A DNA stretch of 64,000 nt from Sphagnum compactum (taxonomy: Eukaryota; Bryophyta; Sphagnopsida; Sphagnales). The stretch's first letter is position 1. Each line of letters opens with the position of its first letter. Below the pieces are notes generated by a model that had not been told where the DNA came from, searched no databases, and saw only the letters and a list, made by a program, of their open reading frames with translations. The position numbers and the translations under genes were made by a program. This document shows positions 1-13,000 of this stretch, piece by piece. The DNA is taken from positions 12,772,001 through 12,836,000 of the forward strand of contig OZ234501.1 in assembly GCA_965153455.1 (NCBI GenBank), read 5' to 3'.

Positions 1-3000
1 ACTTTAAAGGTGAGAATCATGCTTAATCAGTTCCTCAAAATGCAAAAGAACCCAAATTCTTTGGCCACGTGATGAATAGTGCGGAAATCCTTTATTTGAA
101 TTTTCAGTGGCAGAAATCACTTTTAAATCAATATCTTCCATATTTTGAATCCAAATCTTACCAAATAAATTTCGTAAAATCCTGCTCATCAAGATCTTTC
201 CAACAACACCAAAGGCACATTCCAATTCCTCTGAAATTTTCAGCTACAATTTAATTTAATTTTCAGTGAAGAAATCATTCAATGTTCAAGAACTTTGGCA
301 CCGCAAGTCCAAACGTCATGGGACCAAGCCCTTTCACCCCTCCTCATCGAGAGCTTTCCAATGACACCAAGAACACAGTTTAGTGGATCTCATAAGTACA
401 AACAAACTACCTTTCTTCATAGATAGATGATAATCGTTGCAAACTGCCTTGGATGATGAAGATGCATTAAAGATCAAAAGCACGAGCTCCTTGTGTGTTG
501 CATGCACCCACTATCAACTTGAGATAAAATGTCCATGAATTCACACAAAAGGTTGGGGTCGCTCTTTTCGTTGACCTCCCAAACATAAAATAAGCATTCA
601 TAAGCCCCAATCCCAAACTTTGACTCTACATTTTTTTCAACTATGACTTGGAATTAGGGCTTAAGTGTTTTGGCCAAGTAGGTGTTCATGAGTTGGATAG
701 TGCTTGATTGTCTCTTTTGGCAACACCAAAACAAGTCATCACCTTTTGTCTTTCATCATTCAATGGCGTTTTTGTGTGATGGCTATTGCTACATGGAAAA
801 GCTTCTAATGGCAGTGCTTACTTACATTGGTGAGAAAAATTTGGGATGCACCTAACTAGTGTTTTGTTTGCTTGCTAACTTTTTGTGAAGCAAGAAAGTT
901 GTTGATGGGTTCTTTTGTATGCGTCTACATTTGGGATATGCAGTCTATCGCATGCAATTTATGTGTTTGGAGGCTTATGGAGGACAAAGACATGATTTAA
1001 GGACCCAAGTTGATGAAATTAAACGTAGTTTTCTCCTCTTATGTTTTTTGGCTTTTGTTTTTGTATTTTGGTTTATGAGAAAAATGTTCACAACAAGCTA
1101 TAGGGTTTTTGCTTCTCTTGGATTTATGTTGTGCAAAAAAGATTATGACAACTTGTTGAAGTTGATAATAAAATGTCTAAGGTTAGAAGCAAAAGGATGT
1201 GATGAAAGTCTCTAGGGGGTTTAAGAGCTAGTCCATAATGATTCCATTTTTTCAAGTTTGGTATACTTGAGTTGTTGTGTTGGTTCTAGTTATTGGGTGT
1301 CGAAAGGAAGTGAGACGTGTGTAAAAATGGGAACTCTGAAGGAAAATGGGTCCATGAATGGGGAATCCAGATTTGTGTGATAATATATTTCAAAAGTTTC
1401 TTTCGTATAAATTTTTTGGGAAAGTTTTGGAATTAGGTGAATTATGGGTCATTGAAGAGACTTTGATCAATCACAGTTGAGGGGATTTATAGTTTGGATA
1501 TGCTTCCAATCTTGTGGAATTAAGAATCATGTTTGGGATGTTGTGGGTTATGGTGATGATGTATGTTTTGGGATTAGTATCAAATGGGTTTGTTGTGATG
1601 GAATCATTACTAAGGACTAAGATAGCTTATGAAAGTAACTTCAAAGTGTTTTAATCTCATTTTTGTGCCTTAGGAAATAGTTTTTGGATTGTTGTTTGAC
1701 TAAAGGTCGCAAGGTTATTTGGTGTGCAAAATTCAATTATTGCATATGTTTTGTTCCTTATTTATCATTACTTGTGTTAATGAAATTGGGCAATACATTT
1801 TTTCCCCTATTATTTTCCATTGAACAACCTCTTATTTTGTAGTTTTAAAAAATTTAAGTTAAACAATGTTGAATAGATGCACGAATTGACAAAGCATTCA
1901 CCTACCTATTTTTATTTTTCTTAAACATTCATTGAACTTTAAGGTCCTAGAAAATGACATAAAATACACCAATCAAACTAGGACACCATGGCCCTCAACT
2001 TTATGATTCTTTCAACTTAAACCCCTTGAGCTTTTTTTTTCAACTTAATACCCCTTGAGGTTTTTAGTTCTTACACACATAACAAGCTTAACCACCAAAA
2101 ATGAAAACATTAATTCACACAAACTTAAAGATTGTGTTTCAAGATTGGGAAATTGTTGTTAATACCAAGTTTCCATGTTTTAAGAAGAATCTGCTATGTC
2201 TTTGATTACATCACCTAATATAAGTCAATATGAAGAACATCATTTTGTTAAAGAACTACAAGAACAAATGCAACAAATACTAGTTGAAAAAACTCAACAA
2301 TGCATGTTTAGGGTGTAGTAGTGTTTAAATATTGCATTTGCCTTGTGTTCATAGATGTCCTTACAAATGCCACATTTTATAACAACATGCAACATTACCT
2401 TTTACACATTTTGTGTTGCATGTTTTTGAGGTTTCAAAAGATTATGTAGAAGTGATTGTAATCCTACAATGGCACAAAGGTGTGTCAATAGGAATGACAA
2501 CCATGCAAACATACATGTACCTATTCACACACATATGGTCACAACATTTGACAATAACATGGAAATTCAAGTTTTTGCAACAAGATCTTCACCGCCATTT
2601 CACCAAGCAAACCAATATGAACATGTGTTACATCCAATCATCAACCACTATCAATTTTCACTTATGTTATAAATTGTTGTAGAGAACCAACCATAAGCAA
2701 GTAACTGGTTATTGTTCCAATTTTTAACAATAGTCTTACCACAAGATGACATATCAATAACATCTAAGAAAGGTGTTATGTGGATGTAGCCACCAAGGAA
2801 TCATTTGGCTTATATTTTGATTGTACCTGTAGTTAATTCAATGCTTAAATTGATACATACATAGAACCACAAAATCATAAAATTGTAGATTCATAAAGAA
2901 CCAAAAATTTATTGAACCATAGTAGATCACCAAAACCGAACCTATTCACAAACTAATGGTTTTTCGACTTGTTTACATAATCACATCCATGGTTTGCCAT

Positions 3001-4690
3001 TTTCAATTAGATGGATGTAGAACCATACCTGATGTTCCATTATTTTATCTTTTGCATGCTCAAAATCCCACTTAAAATCCATTCAATAGTACCCTGCTCT
3101 AATCACTTGTAATTTTCATAGCATTAATAAGTTTCACAAGATAAATCACATTCACAATCCCAATATTTTTGGGTTTACATTCACTTGGATGGATTTGCCA
3201 AATCAAGAACCAATACTACATGAATGCATCAAGATCAATGGTTATTTTTTTGTTAATTTTTTAATTTCAAGGACTTATGAAGGGATAATCCAAATTAGGA
3301 AATGGGGTAATATTATCCAAGTATTAAGTATCAATTTGACCTTTGTAAGTGGTAAATTAATTTTTTTGTAAATGTTCATTAATTAGTTATTAATTATTTT
3401 GCTAATATATTATTAGTTAGTACTTTATATTTGAATTAGTTCTTACTTAATGTTAATTTATATTTGAATAAATTTTTATTTAATGTAAAGTAATTAGTTT
3501 AACTACTAATAAAAACCATTTAACCTATATAAGGCAATGTTTCTTTTGTGGCAAAATTTCGCAAAATTGCAAAAATAAAAAAGGGCTAACAAAAGGCCTT
3601 TGTAATTTTAGGGCTGCTTTTTTTTTTTCGCCAGATCTCGACCATTGTGCAGACCAAGAGGTCGCTCTAACAATGGATGGTTTGGATCCCTTGCCGTCCA
3701 AAAGCAATGGCCACAATCCTCAAGTTACCACTTTATTTGCTAAACACAAAACCCATCGCCACTTTGCTCAAATTCCTCAATGTCCTTCACCACCTCCATT
3801 GTGACGGGCTAAGGTTCCATTGCCATCAAAAATGACAATGGAGAATGAGGTAAGTGCTTTTGAGTCTTGATTTTCTAAGCATTGTTGCAACGCAATTGTG
3901 ATTTGTTGTAGTTGTGATTTTTTCAACAGCTCACCACATTATTGTTCAACAACTTTCTACATTATGCTTTGGGTGGGTTCCAGACTCTAGTAATGTGGCA
4001 ACAAGTTGTGAGGAGCTTTGATTGTACGAGCAAGCTAAAATTTGTGAGTGATTAGGTCAAGGTTTCAAGCATTATTTAAGTATCAAACTGCTTCAATAAT
4101 TTGTGCTGACTGTCGATTCGTTGAGACCTCAAATTTCGTTGAGCACTTGTGAGTTTCAAACCCCATTTAATAAAAGCTTTAAAAACATGTTTTTGCCAAA
4201 CATAATGCAAGATTTTCAATGTGATTTGAACAATGTACTTTTGAGTGAAGGTCTTGATGGTTTTGAATTGCATCCCAACTCATTGATTTTTATCAATGTG
4301 ACTTGAACAACATGTTTTTGAATGGAGGTGTTCATAGTTTTAAGGTTTTTCCACAATCTTCTAATTGTTGCTTACATTGCCATAACACCATGTCTCTTCT
4401 TAGACCTCCTACAAATTTCAAATATAGATTTATTTTTTCTGGATCTATGCTTGTTTTTGGTTGTATGCCTCTTGTGGTTGATCATGTTACAGGGGTGGCT
4501 ATTATTAGTGGTTGTGATTAGCCAATTACATATACCTCACTGGGCAAGCCAACTAGCACCACACTTAGTGCATCCACTTCTAGTACGTTTGGTGATTCTA
4601 GTTTAGGGTTAGTTGGTGTTGAGGTTCTTAATGTGCCTGTTAATTACAACTTCTTTAGAAGCACCAAAGAAAAAAAGAAAACCCAAATGT
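1..4690. other. Gene-poor AT-rich stretch
   Basis: I see no supportable gene here. The open frames are short (at most about 98 codons, at 919-1215), have no recognisable motif and no flanking splice structure. The sequence is AT-rich and reads like decayed intergenic or transposon-derived DNA. Confidence 0.6.
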
Positions 4691-4759
4691 GACATTTAAT
4701 GAGTTTTCAAGGACATTTGGGCAACCAAGTTTCCATGGGTTGAGCCTGTGGTTGATTCT

Positions 4760-6848
4760 GATGGTAAGGTGTAACAGGTGCCTTGTAAGATTTGTTTAGT
4801 TGTGGAGGGTAAGGAAAAGCTTCTAAACCCTAAACTTGATGGTCTCCACAAGCACTCAGGTAAAAGGAACGCTTTAATTGTTCATCCAGGAATTGTAGCG
4901 AGTGAATATTACCAAAATTCTAAAAGCCAACATCAGAAAAATGAAAGGATCCATGCTATTTAGGGTCCACATTCAATTTTTCAATTAGTGTTGAATGGAA
5001 GAAGGGCTGAAAATATATATACATGTATTCAATTTGTGGCAATTTTCCACCTTCCAAAAAATGGGAAGCTCGTGATAGATTTTGAAAATCTAAAAGAATT
5101 GTTTGAGTTTTTGAAATTTGCTAATGCCCCCAAAAAACATTGAACAGATTCAAGTGGGTGGGTATGGCAAGAGCCATGCACAATGTGGTCTTAAAATAAA
5201 TGAAAGTTGTTTTGCAGCAAAGTATATTTATCTCCATCAGTTGTGATGAAGTAACCACTATGGATAATCAATCCTGGATTTCGGTGCATGCCCATGTTTT
5301 TGAGAATTGGAGAACGCAGCTAGTCCTTTTGAATCTTGAAAAAGTTGTGGACAAAGGCACATCTAATAATCTTATTGCTACTATTATTTGTTCTCTTACT
5401 AATTTTGGTGGTCTATTAGTGGTTAATGTTACTAACAAGATTGTACGTTTTGGGGCTAATAATGTAACAATTTTCAAGGCTTGAAGATAGGTGTTAATGT
5501 CGAGTTCATGAACAAACACAACCCTTTCATTGTTGGCATTCATTGCATGGCACATCGGTGCAACTTGGTAGTGTAAACTCTCTCATCCTTGTCACTAGTT
5601 GCAAAGATTGAGGCTTTGTTTTCTTCTATGTATATTTATTATAGTCAATCCCCTAAAAGGCACCTTGATAGCACTAAATTGGTTGAAATGATTGAGTTTA
5701 GGGGTCTAAATTTTTTGAAGAATATCAAAACAAGGTGGATTTCCATGTTGACCCCTTCTAAACAAATGTTCAAAGAGTATAAAACATTGGTGGTCAAGAT
5801 GAGTGATGATGATGATAGTAATGTAATTGTTAATACTAACTATGAACTCTTGTGTGATGTGGAAACAATTATGGGACTAACGTGCGTGTTGCCTATGTTG
5901 GAAGCAATGGAGAGTTTGAACAAGCTTGTTCAAAACAAGGACACTTTCATATGTGATTTTGTTTCAGCTGTGAAGTTATGTCAGTTTGAGATCTACACCA
6001 TGTATGTGGATCTTGAAAAACAATATTCTCAAGATTAGTTTCAAGCATTCATGGATTTGGTGACATTCAAGAATGATGCCCTATGTGTTGAATGATGGAT
6101 TGATCAAGAATCACATGTGGAATATGCTAGTTTGTTTTTTCATCCAACATTTATACATGTTGCAAAAAATTAATAAGACAACCAAGCAGGTGTCAATGGT
6201 AATTAGGGATGATTGGGTACATGTTTGCCAAAATGTCAAAATCAATGCACTTTTGTTGTTAAAGGTTTGATTGCAGAATTGGATAGACAGTTCTTGATTC
6301 AAAAATTTGATGAGTGCCACAAGCATCATCTACCCTCAGTACTGTCTACAACCAAAAGTTATTTCAGTGTTCCCTAGTTATTTGCAAATCTTGAAAACAC
6401 ACTACTACCATGCTAGGATCACGCAACTGAATGGTGTTTGTCATCCTCTTTTGTTGGATGTTATTTTACTGGAACAATAATCATCATTTTTTATTATCAT
6501 TATGCAATCCAATTGCGATTTTGCCATGCTGCCCCTGCATGATTATAACCCTACCACTCACATGTGGAGGCGGATGGCCAATAGCTAGATTTTGAAACTC
6601 AAGATGTTTGAACTTTTTTTTTATTGGTTGAACTTGTTATTGTCATGATTTTGGGGAGTATTGAGGATGAAAGAACATTCTCTACTCTCACTTTCATGAA
6701 ATCAAAATTGAGAAATCAACTAACCACCCATCTTGATCTTCTTGTGAAAATGTATGCACAAGATTTCATTACACTCCAAAGTTTCCCATTCTACATAGCT
6801 ATCAGTAAAAGGAATGAAGAGAAATCCCAATATGGGTTGGAGCTATAA
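4760..6848 (+). pseudogene. hAT-family transposase relic (BED finger, DUF659-like core, hAT C-terminal dimerisation region)
   Basis: Translated pieces on the + strand, in changing frames, match the order of a plant hAT transposase. At 4778-4880 there is a BED-type zinc-finger start (CKIC, then LDGLHKHSGK). At 5200-5484 a segment with ISCDEVTTMDNQSW resembles the core that follows the catalytic aspartate in DUF659-type hAT proteins. At 5589-6038 a 149-codon frame contains the region around KTRWISMLTPSK. At 6624-6848 the C-terminal dimerisation signature appears (ERTFSTLTFMKSKLRNQL). Stops and frame changes lie between the pieces, so the element is dead. I did not find terminal inverted repeats or an 8-bp target duplication. 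The family assignment is by recognition. Relics of similar type lie at about 20.0-21.1 kb and 62.3-63.4 kb. Confidence 0.8.
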
Positions 6849-6913
6849 GTTATGTATGATATGGGATTCTTTTGATTTGTCAATTATGTTTGTAGATAGG
6901 GATTTCAGGACTT

Positions 6914-6934
6914 TAAACCCTAAACCCTAAACCC
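6914..6934. repeat. Short interstitial telomere-like repeat
   Basis: About three AAACCCT units in a row, the plant telomere repeat read on one strand. A similar short run occurs near 44427-44447. Confidence 0.7.
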
Positions 6935-7219
6935 AACGCTGGTATAAACCATATATAAACTCAGTTGAGGTTCATCCATAACCGAGTCACAATGAAACAT
7001 CCAGTGGATGGTGTGCTGGCAGGTGCTGGTTGACTCGGAGAAAATCAGATGGTAGAATTAACTGAAGAATTTCAAGGGTTAATGGATGAAATGGATGAAA
7101 GTGGCTTGAGTTGAGGGGTTTGAGCAGTTGGTGGGTTTTTTTTAAAAAAATGAACTGAGATAGATTAATTACATGGATAGGTAAAAAGTAAAAAAAAAAG
7201 AAAATTCTGTGAGGTAATT

Positions 7220-8100
7220 TTGGACCCACTAACGACCACCAGCCAATGCATGCAAGCCGACTGTTTTTTCACCTTGCCACGTGTCATTTTACCCACCGTC
7301 CAACGAATCAAACCCGGACGACTTTCGCGGGGCTCCGTGACCTCATTCGTCAGTTCTCATTGGATGAGAACTGAGATCCCAACTGGAGCGGCCATACTAC
7401 GTGCGACTCTATCGAGACGGTTCCCAATCCACGTCCCAAAAAGCAACTTAGTGACGTCAACCACCGCCACGTCAGAAAAAGGTAACCTCCTCCTCCTCGC
7501 AGGCGAGGAAAAAAGGTCACCTCCTCCTCGCAGGCTACTTCCATGTTCTCTCCCATTTCAGGATGTCGTTCAAGACCTCGTTTCATTTGTGAGACTCGCC
7601 TCTCAGTAGCCAACACAGCACCTCGATTCCGTGTCCTCTGGACCTACCATACCCGTCGATTCTGCGTAACCGCTCATCGCCGACCGTCCGTCTATTTCTT
7701 TTCACCCAAAGTTTTTTCACCCCCAAAAAAGCCTCCCAACCAAGCGGAACAGGGAAGGGTGGCCCAAAAAAAAAAGGGAATTTTTTTTAAAAAAAACTAT
7801 TTTAAGCACCAATGAGCGGAAGAGTTCAAATTTTGGACCAATGAGAGCCCCCCTTTAATGGAATTAACAAAAGACCGGAAAGTACCACTTTCAAAAATCT
7901 CACCCCCAAAAAAATGTCCTTCCTGCTCCGCTTTACTCGGTCCCGTTCGATCCCGAGTTCCATCCCGGGTTCCATCCCAAGTTCCATCCTCGTTCCTTCC
8001 ACAGCACCGCCTCTCTCTCGTGCTGTCAGTCTCCGCTTGCATAACGGCGGTTTTCGTGAAGCTCCAAAAATCTTTGTGCTCTTGCGGAGTTTCTTGACAA
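7220..8100 (+). promoter_or_regulatory. Putative promoter and leader start of the DOG1-domain gene
   Basis: This segment is more GC-rich than its surroundings. It carries a perfect G-box CACGTG at 7278-7283 inside GCCACGTGTC, a perfect TGACGTCA palindrome at 7452-7459, further ACGT cores nearby, and an inverted repeat TTCTCAT-TGG-ATGAGAA around 7353-7371. Between about 7940 and 8000 a GTTCCATCC-type motif recurs four times in a pyrimidine-rich stretch that could be near the transcription start. Known plant biology links G-boxes and TGACG sites to bZIP factors. That they control the gene downstream is inference from position, since the coding start lies about 1.8 kb further on across a spliced leader. 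Confidence 0.45.
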
Positions 8101-8311
8101 TTTTGTGTGAATTTTGTAGTTCGATTTTTTTCTTCAATTGCATGCGGAGGCTCGAGATCTCAGTTTTGTGTAATTTTCAAATGAGATTATAGTACTCGGA
8201 GTACTGTATTTTCTGTTTTGCATTTTGTTGATTGACAGAGCTTTGTTGCTGGTTGCTGCTTCTGCTTGGAGGTGTCCACACAGCTGCTGCTGCGAATTTC
8301 GGGGGACTGTA

Positions 8312-8398
8312 AGTACGTACTTACTGCTTTCAACCTTTGAAGTTTTTCTTTCGCATAAGTACTTACTGCTTTCAACCTTTGAAGTTTTTCTTTCGCTT
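8312..8398 (+). repeat. 41-42 bp tandem duplication in the presumed leader
   Basis: The segment GTACTTACTGCTTTCAACC and its continuation to TTTCTTTCGC occurs twice back to back with almost no change, which indicates a recent duplication. Confidence 0.85.
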
Positions 8399-9651
8399 TC
8401 GGCATGGTTTGTTTGTTAGTTTTGGTTTGTTTGTTAGCTTTGCTTTTGATAGTTAGCTTGAATATTGGTTTGGAGGGAGACTTCCTGCTTTGTCAAGGAG
8501 ATTGGACCGTTGTTGCTATTTGCTGCAGGCTTGTTCTGTATGAGAGGGAAGTTAAAGGAACGAATCTCAGGGACAGAAGAATAGATTGTGATATATCTGA
8601 AGTTTGCGTTTCTATTGAAGTGCTGCTCAAGTGTGTACTGTTTGTGTTAGCTTTTCAGTATGAGAAGAGGGACGTTGAAGGGGTAAATCTGAGTAAGTGA
8701 ACAATAGCATTTTGTAGCATGAAGTTTAACACAATTCTCTTGAAAACTCCACTGCAGCTTTGAGTAAGTGTTTTTGAGCATCAGAAAGGACGTTTGAGGG
8801 AATCTGAAGAAAAAATAAGTAAGGTATGATCTATGATCCTTCTGTCACCCCGCCACCAATCGGCCTCTGATGAAGAAACCGCAAGGCAGCCAGCTTTTTT
8901 TGTTTGCTGTGATGCATTCATTCATGGTGTGTTGTGGTCAGTTGTCGTGCAAATGCAGCTTTTAAGTACTGTGAATTTATAGAGAAATTGGAGTGTGGAT
9001 TTACGTGTCTTGGTGATGGTTTTGTTTTCTCATAGACTGGAGTTCAAGCTCTGGATCTCTGATATTTCTCATCAGATAGAATGAATATTGTATGTGAAAG
9101 AAGGGTTACAGCTTCATGTGTCTGTTTCTCAAATGTGCTCTGTGTTTGACCAGTACTTTCTTGATGGCTCGAGGACAAGGAAGAGAAGGAAAAATGAAAG
9201 CAGAAATTGACTTTCAGATTGAACTCATATGTGCACTGTATAATGGAAAATCTGTTTCATGGACTTTGCCATGAAAGTCGGCTGGAAGAAACTGATGTTG
9301 AATTGATAATGTTGGATTCTTTTATGTAGTTGCCTCATTGCCAGCTCATGATCTTCCCTCTCCTGCTCTGCAGTTGCTTGCCTGCTATATTGCCTCTTAT
9401 GTTTATTAGACAATTTTGCATAATGACAAACCTCAGATCTAATCTTTCCATGTAATCTTGTAGCCATTCAGATGTTTCTGTTGGCTTGATTGCAAATGTG
9501 ATCCACCCAATGTGGAGATGAGTTCCATGTGATTTGCAGAACATGTATACTTACAAGCACCTGCTTGGGGTCCAAGCTCTCTTTCCAAGGGCAGGAATCT
9601 GAACTGGAGATAGTTTCCATCTAACTGAATATGTTTTCTTGTTTTTTGCAG

Positions 9652-9885
9652 TGAAGTGATGTTAAATGACGAAGATGTGCCTTGATGAAGTTTTTGCCAA
9701 CACCAACACATCACTTTAACTAGTTTTTGGAGTCACAGAGTAATGGGCATTTGTTAGTCTTACTTCTTCAGCAAGAGGAAAAGACCATCTGAATTGTTCA
9801 GGAGACACAGGTTACAGGACATTTATTTCCCAGTTGCTTAGAAGTCTTACAGGTCTGTGGAACCAGCAGCTGTCACTAGGCTATC
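9652..9885 (+). promoter_or_regulatory. Last leader exon of the DOG1-domain gene, with several upstream ORFs
   Basis: A pyrimidine-rich tract ending in TTTTTTGCAG at 9651 makes a strong acceptor, so the leader is probably spliced and this segment is its last part. It contains at least four complete upstream ORFs before the main start: 9659-9685 (8 codons plus stop), 9666-9719 (17 codons plus stop), 9685-9723 (12 codons plus stop) and 9743-9757 (4 codons plus stop). The overlapping uORFs make unregulated scanning to the main ATG unlikely to be efficient. Upstream exon borders are not resolved. Confidence 0.6.
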
Positions 9886-10719
9886 ATGATGCCTGCAGTG
9901 CAAGGTCCCAATAATCAGAACTATGAAGACTTCTATGCAAAGTGGGTGAAACTGCAAGAGGATGACCTTCATCAGCTTCGAGCAGCACTGGACAGTAACA
10001 TCCGGGAGGCAGAGCTCCTGGAACTGGTTCAGACGGTACTGGCCCACTATGAAGACTATTACAAGGTCAAGGATGGTGCTGCACAGCAGGATGTCTTGAG
10101 TGTTGTTCAGTCCTCATGGAAGAGTCCATTGGAAAGAGCATTTATGTTCATTGGAGGCTGGCGACCATCTATGGTGTGTCAGTTAGCCTATGCACAAGCT
10201 GGGCAGCAGATTGAAGCAGAATTGGCCGAATTTTTGAGCGGGGTTGATACACCAACTATGGCATCACTTTCATCCAAGCAGCTCTCACAGATAAGTGATT
10301 TGCAGCAATTTACTCAGAAGTCTGAGGAGGATTTAGAACACCGGATGGCTGTACTGCAGCAAGGTATGGTTGATGAGCCACTACTTTCTCGTGCACAGGG
10401 ACATGGACAGCAAAGGCCACATCAGACTCTTTCTCTTGCACAGGCTGGTGAGCAGCAAAGGGCAGATGAGGAGGCAACTGGCAATGACCATGAGACTGAA
10501 TTGCAGAGTGCCATAGAGGACAAGGTGAAGGGCTTGGAGGAGCTTGTGCTTGATGCTGATGATGTGCGCTATAGCACCCTGAAGGAGATGCTTCATATCT
10601 TGAACCCAGTGCAGGCGGCACAGTATCTGGTAGCTGCTGCTCAAATCCACATAGCCATAAGGCATTTAGGTGTGAAACAAAATGGAACACATCAGGATGA
10701 CAACCATACAGAAGCTTGA
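9886..10719 (+). CDS. DOG1-domain protein (DELAY OF GERMINATION 1-like)
   Basis: An uninterrupted 277-aa frame starts with two consecutive ATG codons (9886 and 9889); either could be the start. Residues from about 16 to 250 read as a complete DOG1 domain. It opens with FYAKWVKLQEDDLHQL, followed by a helix with HYEDYYKVKD, the conserved W-x-S-P-L-E-R-A-F-x-F-IGGWRPS motif near residues 84-100, a leucine-rich SSKQLSQISDLQ segment, and the C-terminal region around LNPVQAAQYLVAAAQIHIAI. There is no bZIP region before the domain, so it is a stand-alone DOG1/DOGL-type protein and not a TGA transcription factor. Founding members control seed dormancy and ABA signalling, and heme binding is reported for Arabidopsis DOG1. 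The role here is unknown. A glutamine-rich linker with HGQQRPHQ lies at about 170-205. The gene is convergent with CHIL downstream. Confidence 0.9.
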   Translation: MMPAVQGPNNQNYEDFYAKWVKLQEDDLHQLRAALDSNIREAELLELVQTVLAHYEDYYKVKDGAAQQDVLSVVQSSWKSPLERAFMFIGGWRPSMVCQLAYAQAGQQIEAELAEFLSGVDTPTMASLSSKQLSQISDLQQFTQKSEEDLEHRMAVLQQGMVDEPLLSRAQGHGQQRPHQTLSLAQAGEQQRADEEATGNDHETELQSAIEDKVKGLEELVLDADDVRYSTLKEMLHILNPVQAAQYLVAAAQIHIAIRHLGVKQNGTHQDDNHTEA

Positions 10720-13000
10720 ATGGTTCTCCCATGTTTGTATATGGGTTGTGGCCAGTAAAGAACTCAGTTGCGTCTGTGGATGGAGAGGACATGGGACGTT
10801 TAGTGGTTACTGTCACAGTTGCTCCCTCTACTGCATAATTTATGCTTTGCTTTTTGTCTGCAACCGGGGGTTATCCCTGGTTCCTCACTGCAGCTAAATC
10901 TTAGTAAATGCCTCGTAATGGTGGAAATGGGTTTTAGTTGTATGAAGTCCATCGATAAGCAGGTGTCATTTTGAGGCTCTGTGGGTCCATATGACTGATC
11001 TGCATTCTTCAAACCATCTCCAAAGGATTTGGACTTCCTTGCAGTACCTAGTGCAATCATGCCTTTGGAGGGAACGTTTTCTCAGAGCTTCACCCAGTTC
11101 ACCCATTTTCACAAAACTGTCCTGTAAATGATGCAAATGGATTTTCTGAAGCTGGGAGTGAGGGGGAATGATTGGGCAGTGATCATGATGTGTGCACCCA
11201 TTGTGCTCTTTCCAGGATTGACTCCAGTTTGGGGAAAAGAGGCACTGCAAGCTCCAGCTATAATGTCATGTTTCTGAGTAAAGGTGCAGTAACTAGGACT
11301 GGCTAGACTGGAAACTGGTGTGGCAAACAACTTATGGGGCTGTTGGCAATGTCTGCTCGGGTCTGATTCATGGTGCAACTGTGGTTTTGGTGACTTCTCC
11401 ATTTTGTGTGAAGAGAATGTAACCTGCATGCAATGCAAACAATCTCCCAGAAGTCAGTTTGTCAGGTTGAATCAGGAAGGAAGGGGATTAGGAACTGCTC
11501 TTGATGCAAGCTGCCATCTGCTCCTTCCTGGGAATTGGGTGATCCCAAGACAAATTTACTGACAGGAGCTTGTAGTATGGCACCTGCACACATAGGACAA
11601 GGCTCTAGAGTCACATGCATCCTGAACAAAGAATTCTATAACTGCATATGATTGGAAGACATTCTGAAAGCTGTTCAAAATGGCTGTCCAAGCTTCATCC
11701 AAATGTTCTGAAAGCTGTGCAAAAACCAGTTGTCCAAGCTTTCACCAAGATGGTCTGAAAGCTGTTCAGGACAGACTTTGTCCTACCTTCAATCTTGTCA
11801 CATTTTTGTGATCAATCAGATCTTCCATAATCTGCAGCTGGCAATCAGGTCCATGTGCAGATGTCCCCATATTGCGGAGAAGGGTGAGAGAATCGTAGTT
11901 GGAGAGAGGCTTTCTGATGTTTGCTGAAGCTTTTGATGCACTTGGTGGTCATGGAATTGAGGAATCCACTGAACCCTTGATACACAATTACAGCACTTCA
12001 CTGGTATTTCTCCTGCCTTTGAACCCTCTTCTGCCTCATGCAACCACCTCTCTCAGAAACCTCTCACCTTCAATCTCAGAATTCTTCCTTCCCTCAAGAG
12101 ATGCCATTCCTGTTTGCAAGACCTTCATTTCAGGCCTAAATTACTGCGGATTCTTGATGTTTCTGCCTGCTATTCCCTCACAAAACCCAAGCTTCTGCTC
12201 AAACTTGGATCGTAGAATTGTGGAGTTGGGTGCATAGAAAAGATTACCAATTGCTGATTGCATGAGATCCCTTGGTCTTCTATGTGTGCAGAATTCCTCC
12301 CTGGAAATGCAGCTGCATTTAGTTGTGATGAACTTAAATCTGTAGAATGTTCAAGAACACTCAGAGGAGAAACTTCAAAGCCTGAGAAGACAGCATTTGC
12401 TGTGTGGATATTCTCTACTGTATACAAAGTCTAGTCATCCATGGATGCGGACCTGTGTGCACAGAATAGATTGTCAGCCAATGATTGCATGATACCCAGG
12501 TCTTCAACTGTGCAGACTTTTTTCCCAGGGATGTGCAGATTGCATTTAGCAATGAGCAATTCAACCTTGGAGATGAAGATCCCAGTCATTTCTTTTGGGT
12601 TGACAGATCTCACAGATTGTCACAATAAAGAAGTCTCTCTTCTCTTTGACAAATGTGAGCAAATTACGTCTTGAAAGCCTAGTTGCATTCTCTTCAAGTC
12701 TGCATTTTCACGTTCTTGGACAGCTGACTAGATCGAGTCACTGACACCAATTTTGTGAATTGGGCTGAGGAGTTAATTCTGTCAATCGAGCAATACCTTC
12801 AAGTCAGCATTTCCAAGTTCTTGCACAAGCTGACTAGATCAAGTCATTGACACCAATTTTGTGAATTGGGCTGTGAATTGAGTTTCGTCAGTAGACCCAA
12901 TAACAGATTGAAAGCTAATTGTCACTTACATCCATGCCCAAGGAAAATTTGGAAATTGATCAGGAAATTATGCACAACTATACATGTCGTATACAAAGTT
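10720..13000 (+). other. Downstream region of the DOG1-domain gene
   Basis: No convincing coding sequence. It probably holds the 3' untranslated region. Two local duplications occur: about 11663-11775, where CTGAAAGCTGT recurs three times in units near 45 bp, and about 12688-12875, where a unit near 105 bp containing GACACCAATTTTGTGAATT occurs twice. Near 13004-13034 an AATA run is followed directly by a TTTA run, forming an AT-only palindrome. The true polyadenylation site is not visible to me. Confidence 0.5.

Noticed and set aside
7220-7609. 129-codon frame in the presumed promoter of the DOG1-domain gene
   Set aside because: It has no recognisable domain. The segment is better explained as promoter and leader, with binding sites and a palindrome inside the frame.
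9886-10719. TGA-type bZIP transcription factor
   Set aside because: Only the DOG1 domain is present. There is no basic region or leucine zipper before it and no room for one in the exon.
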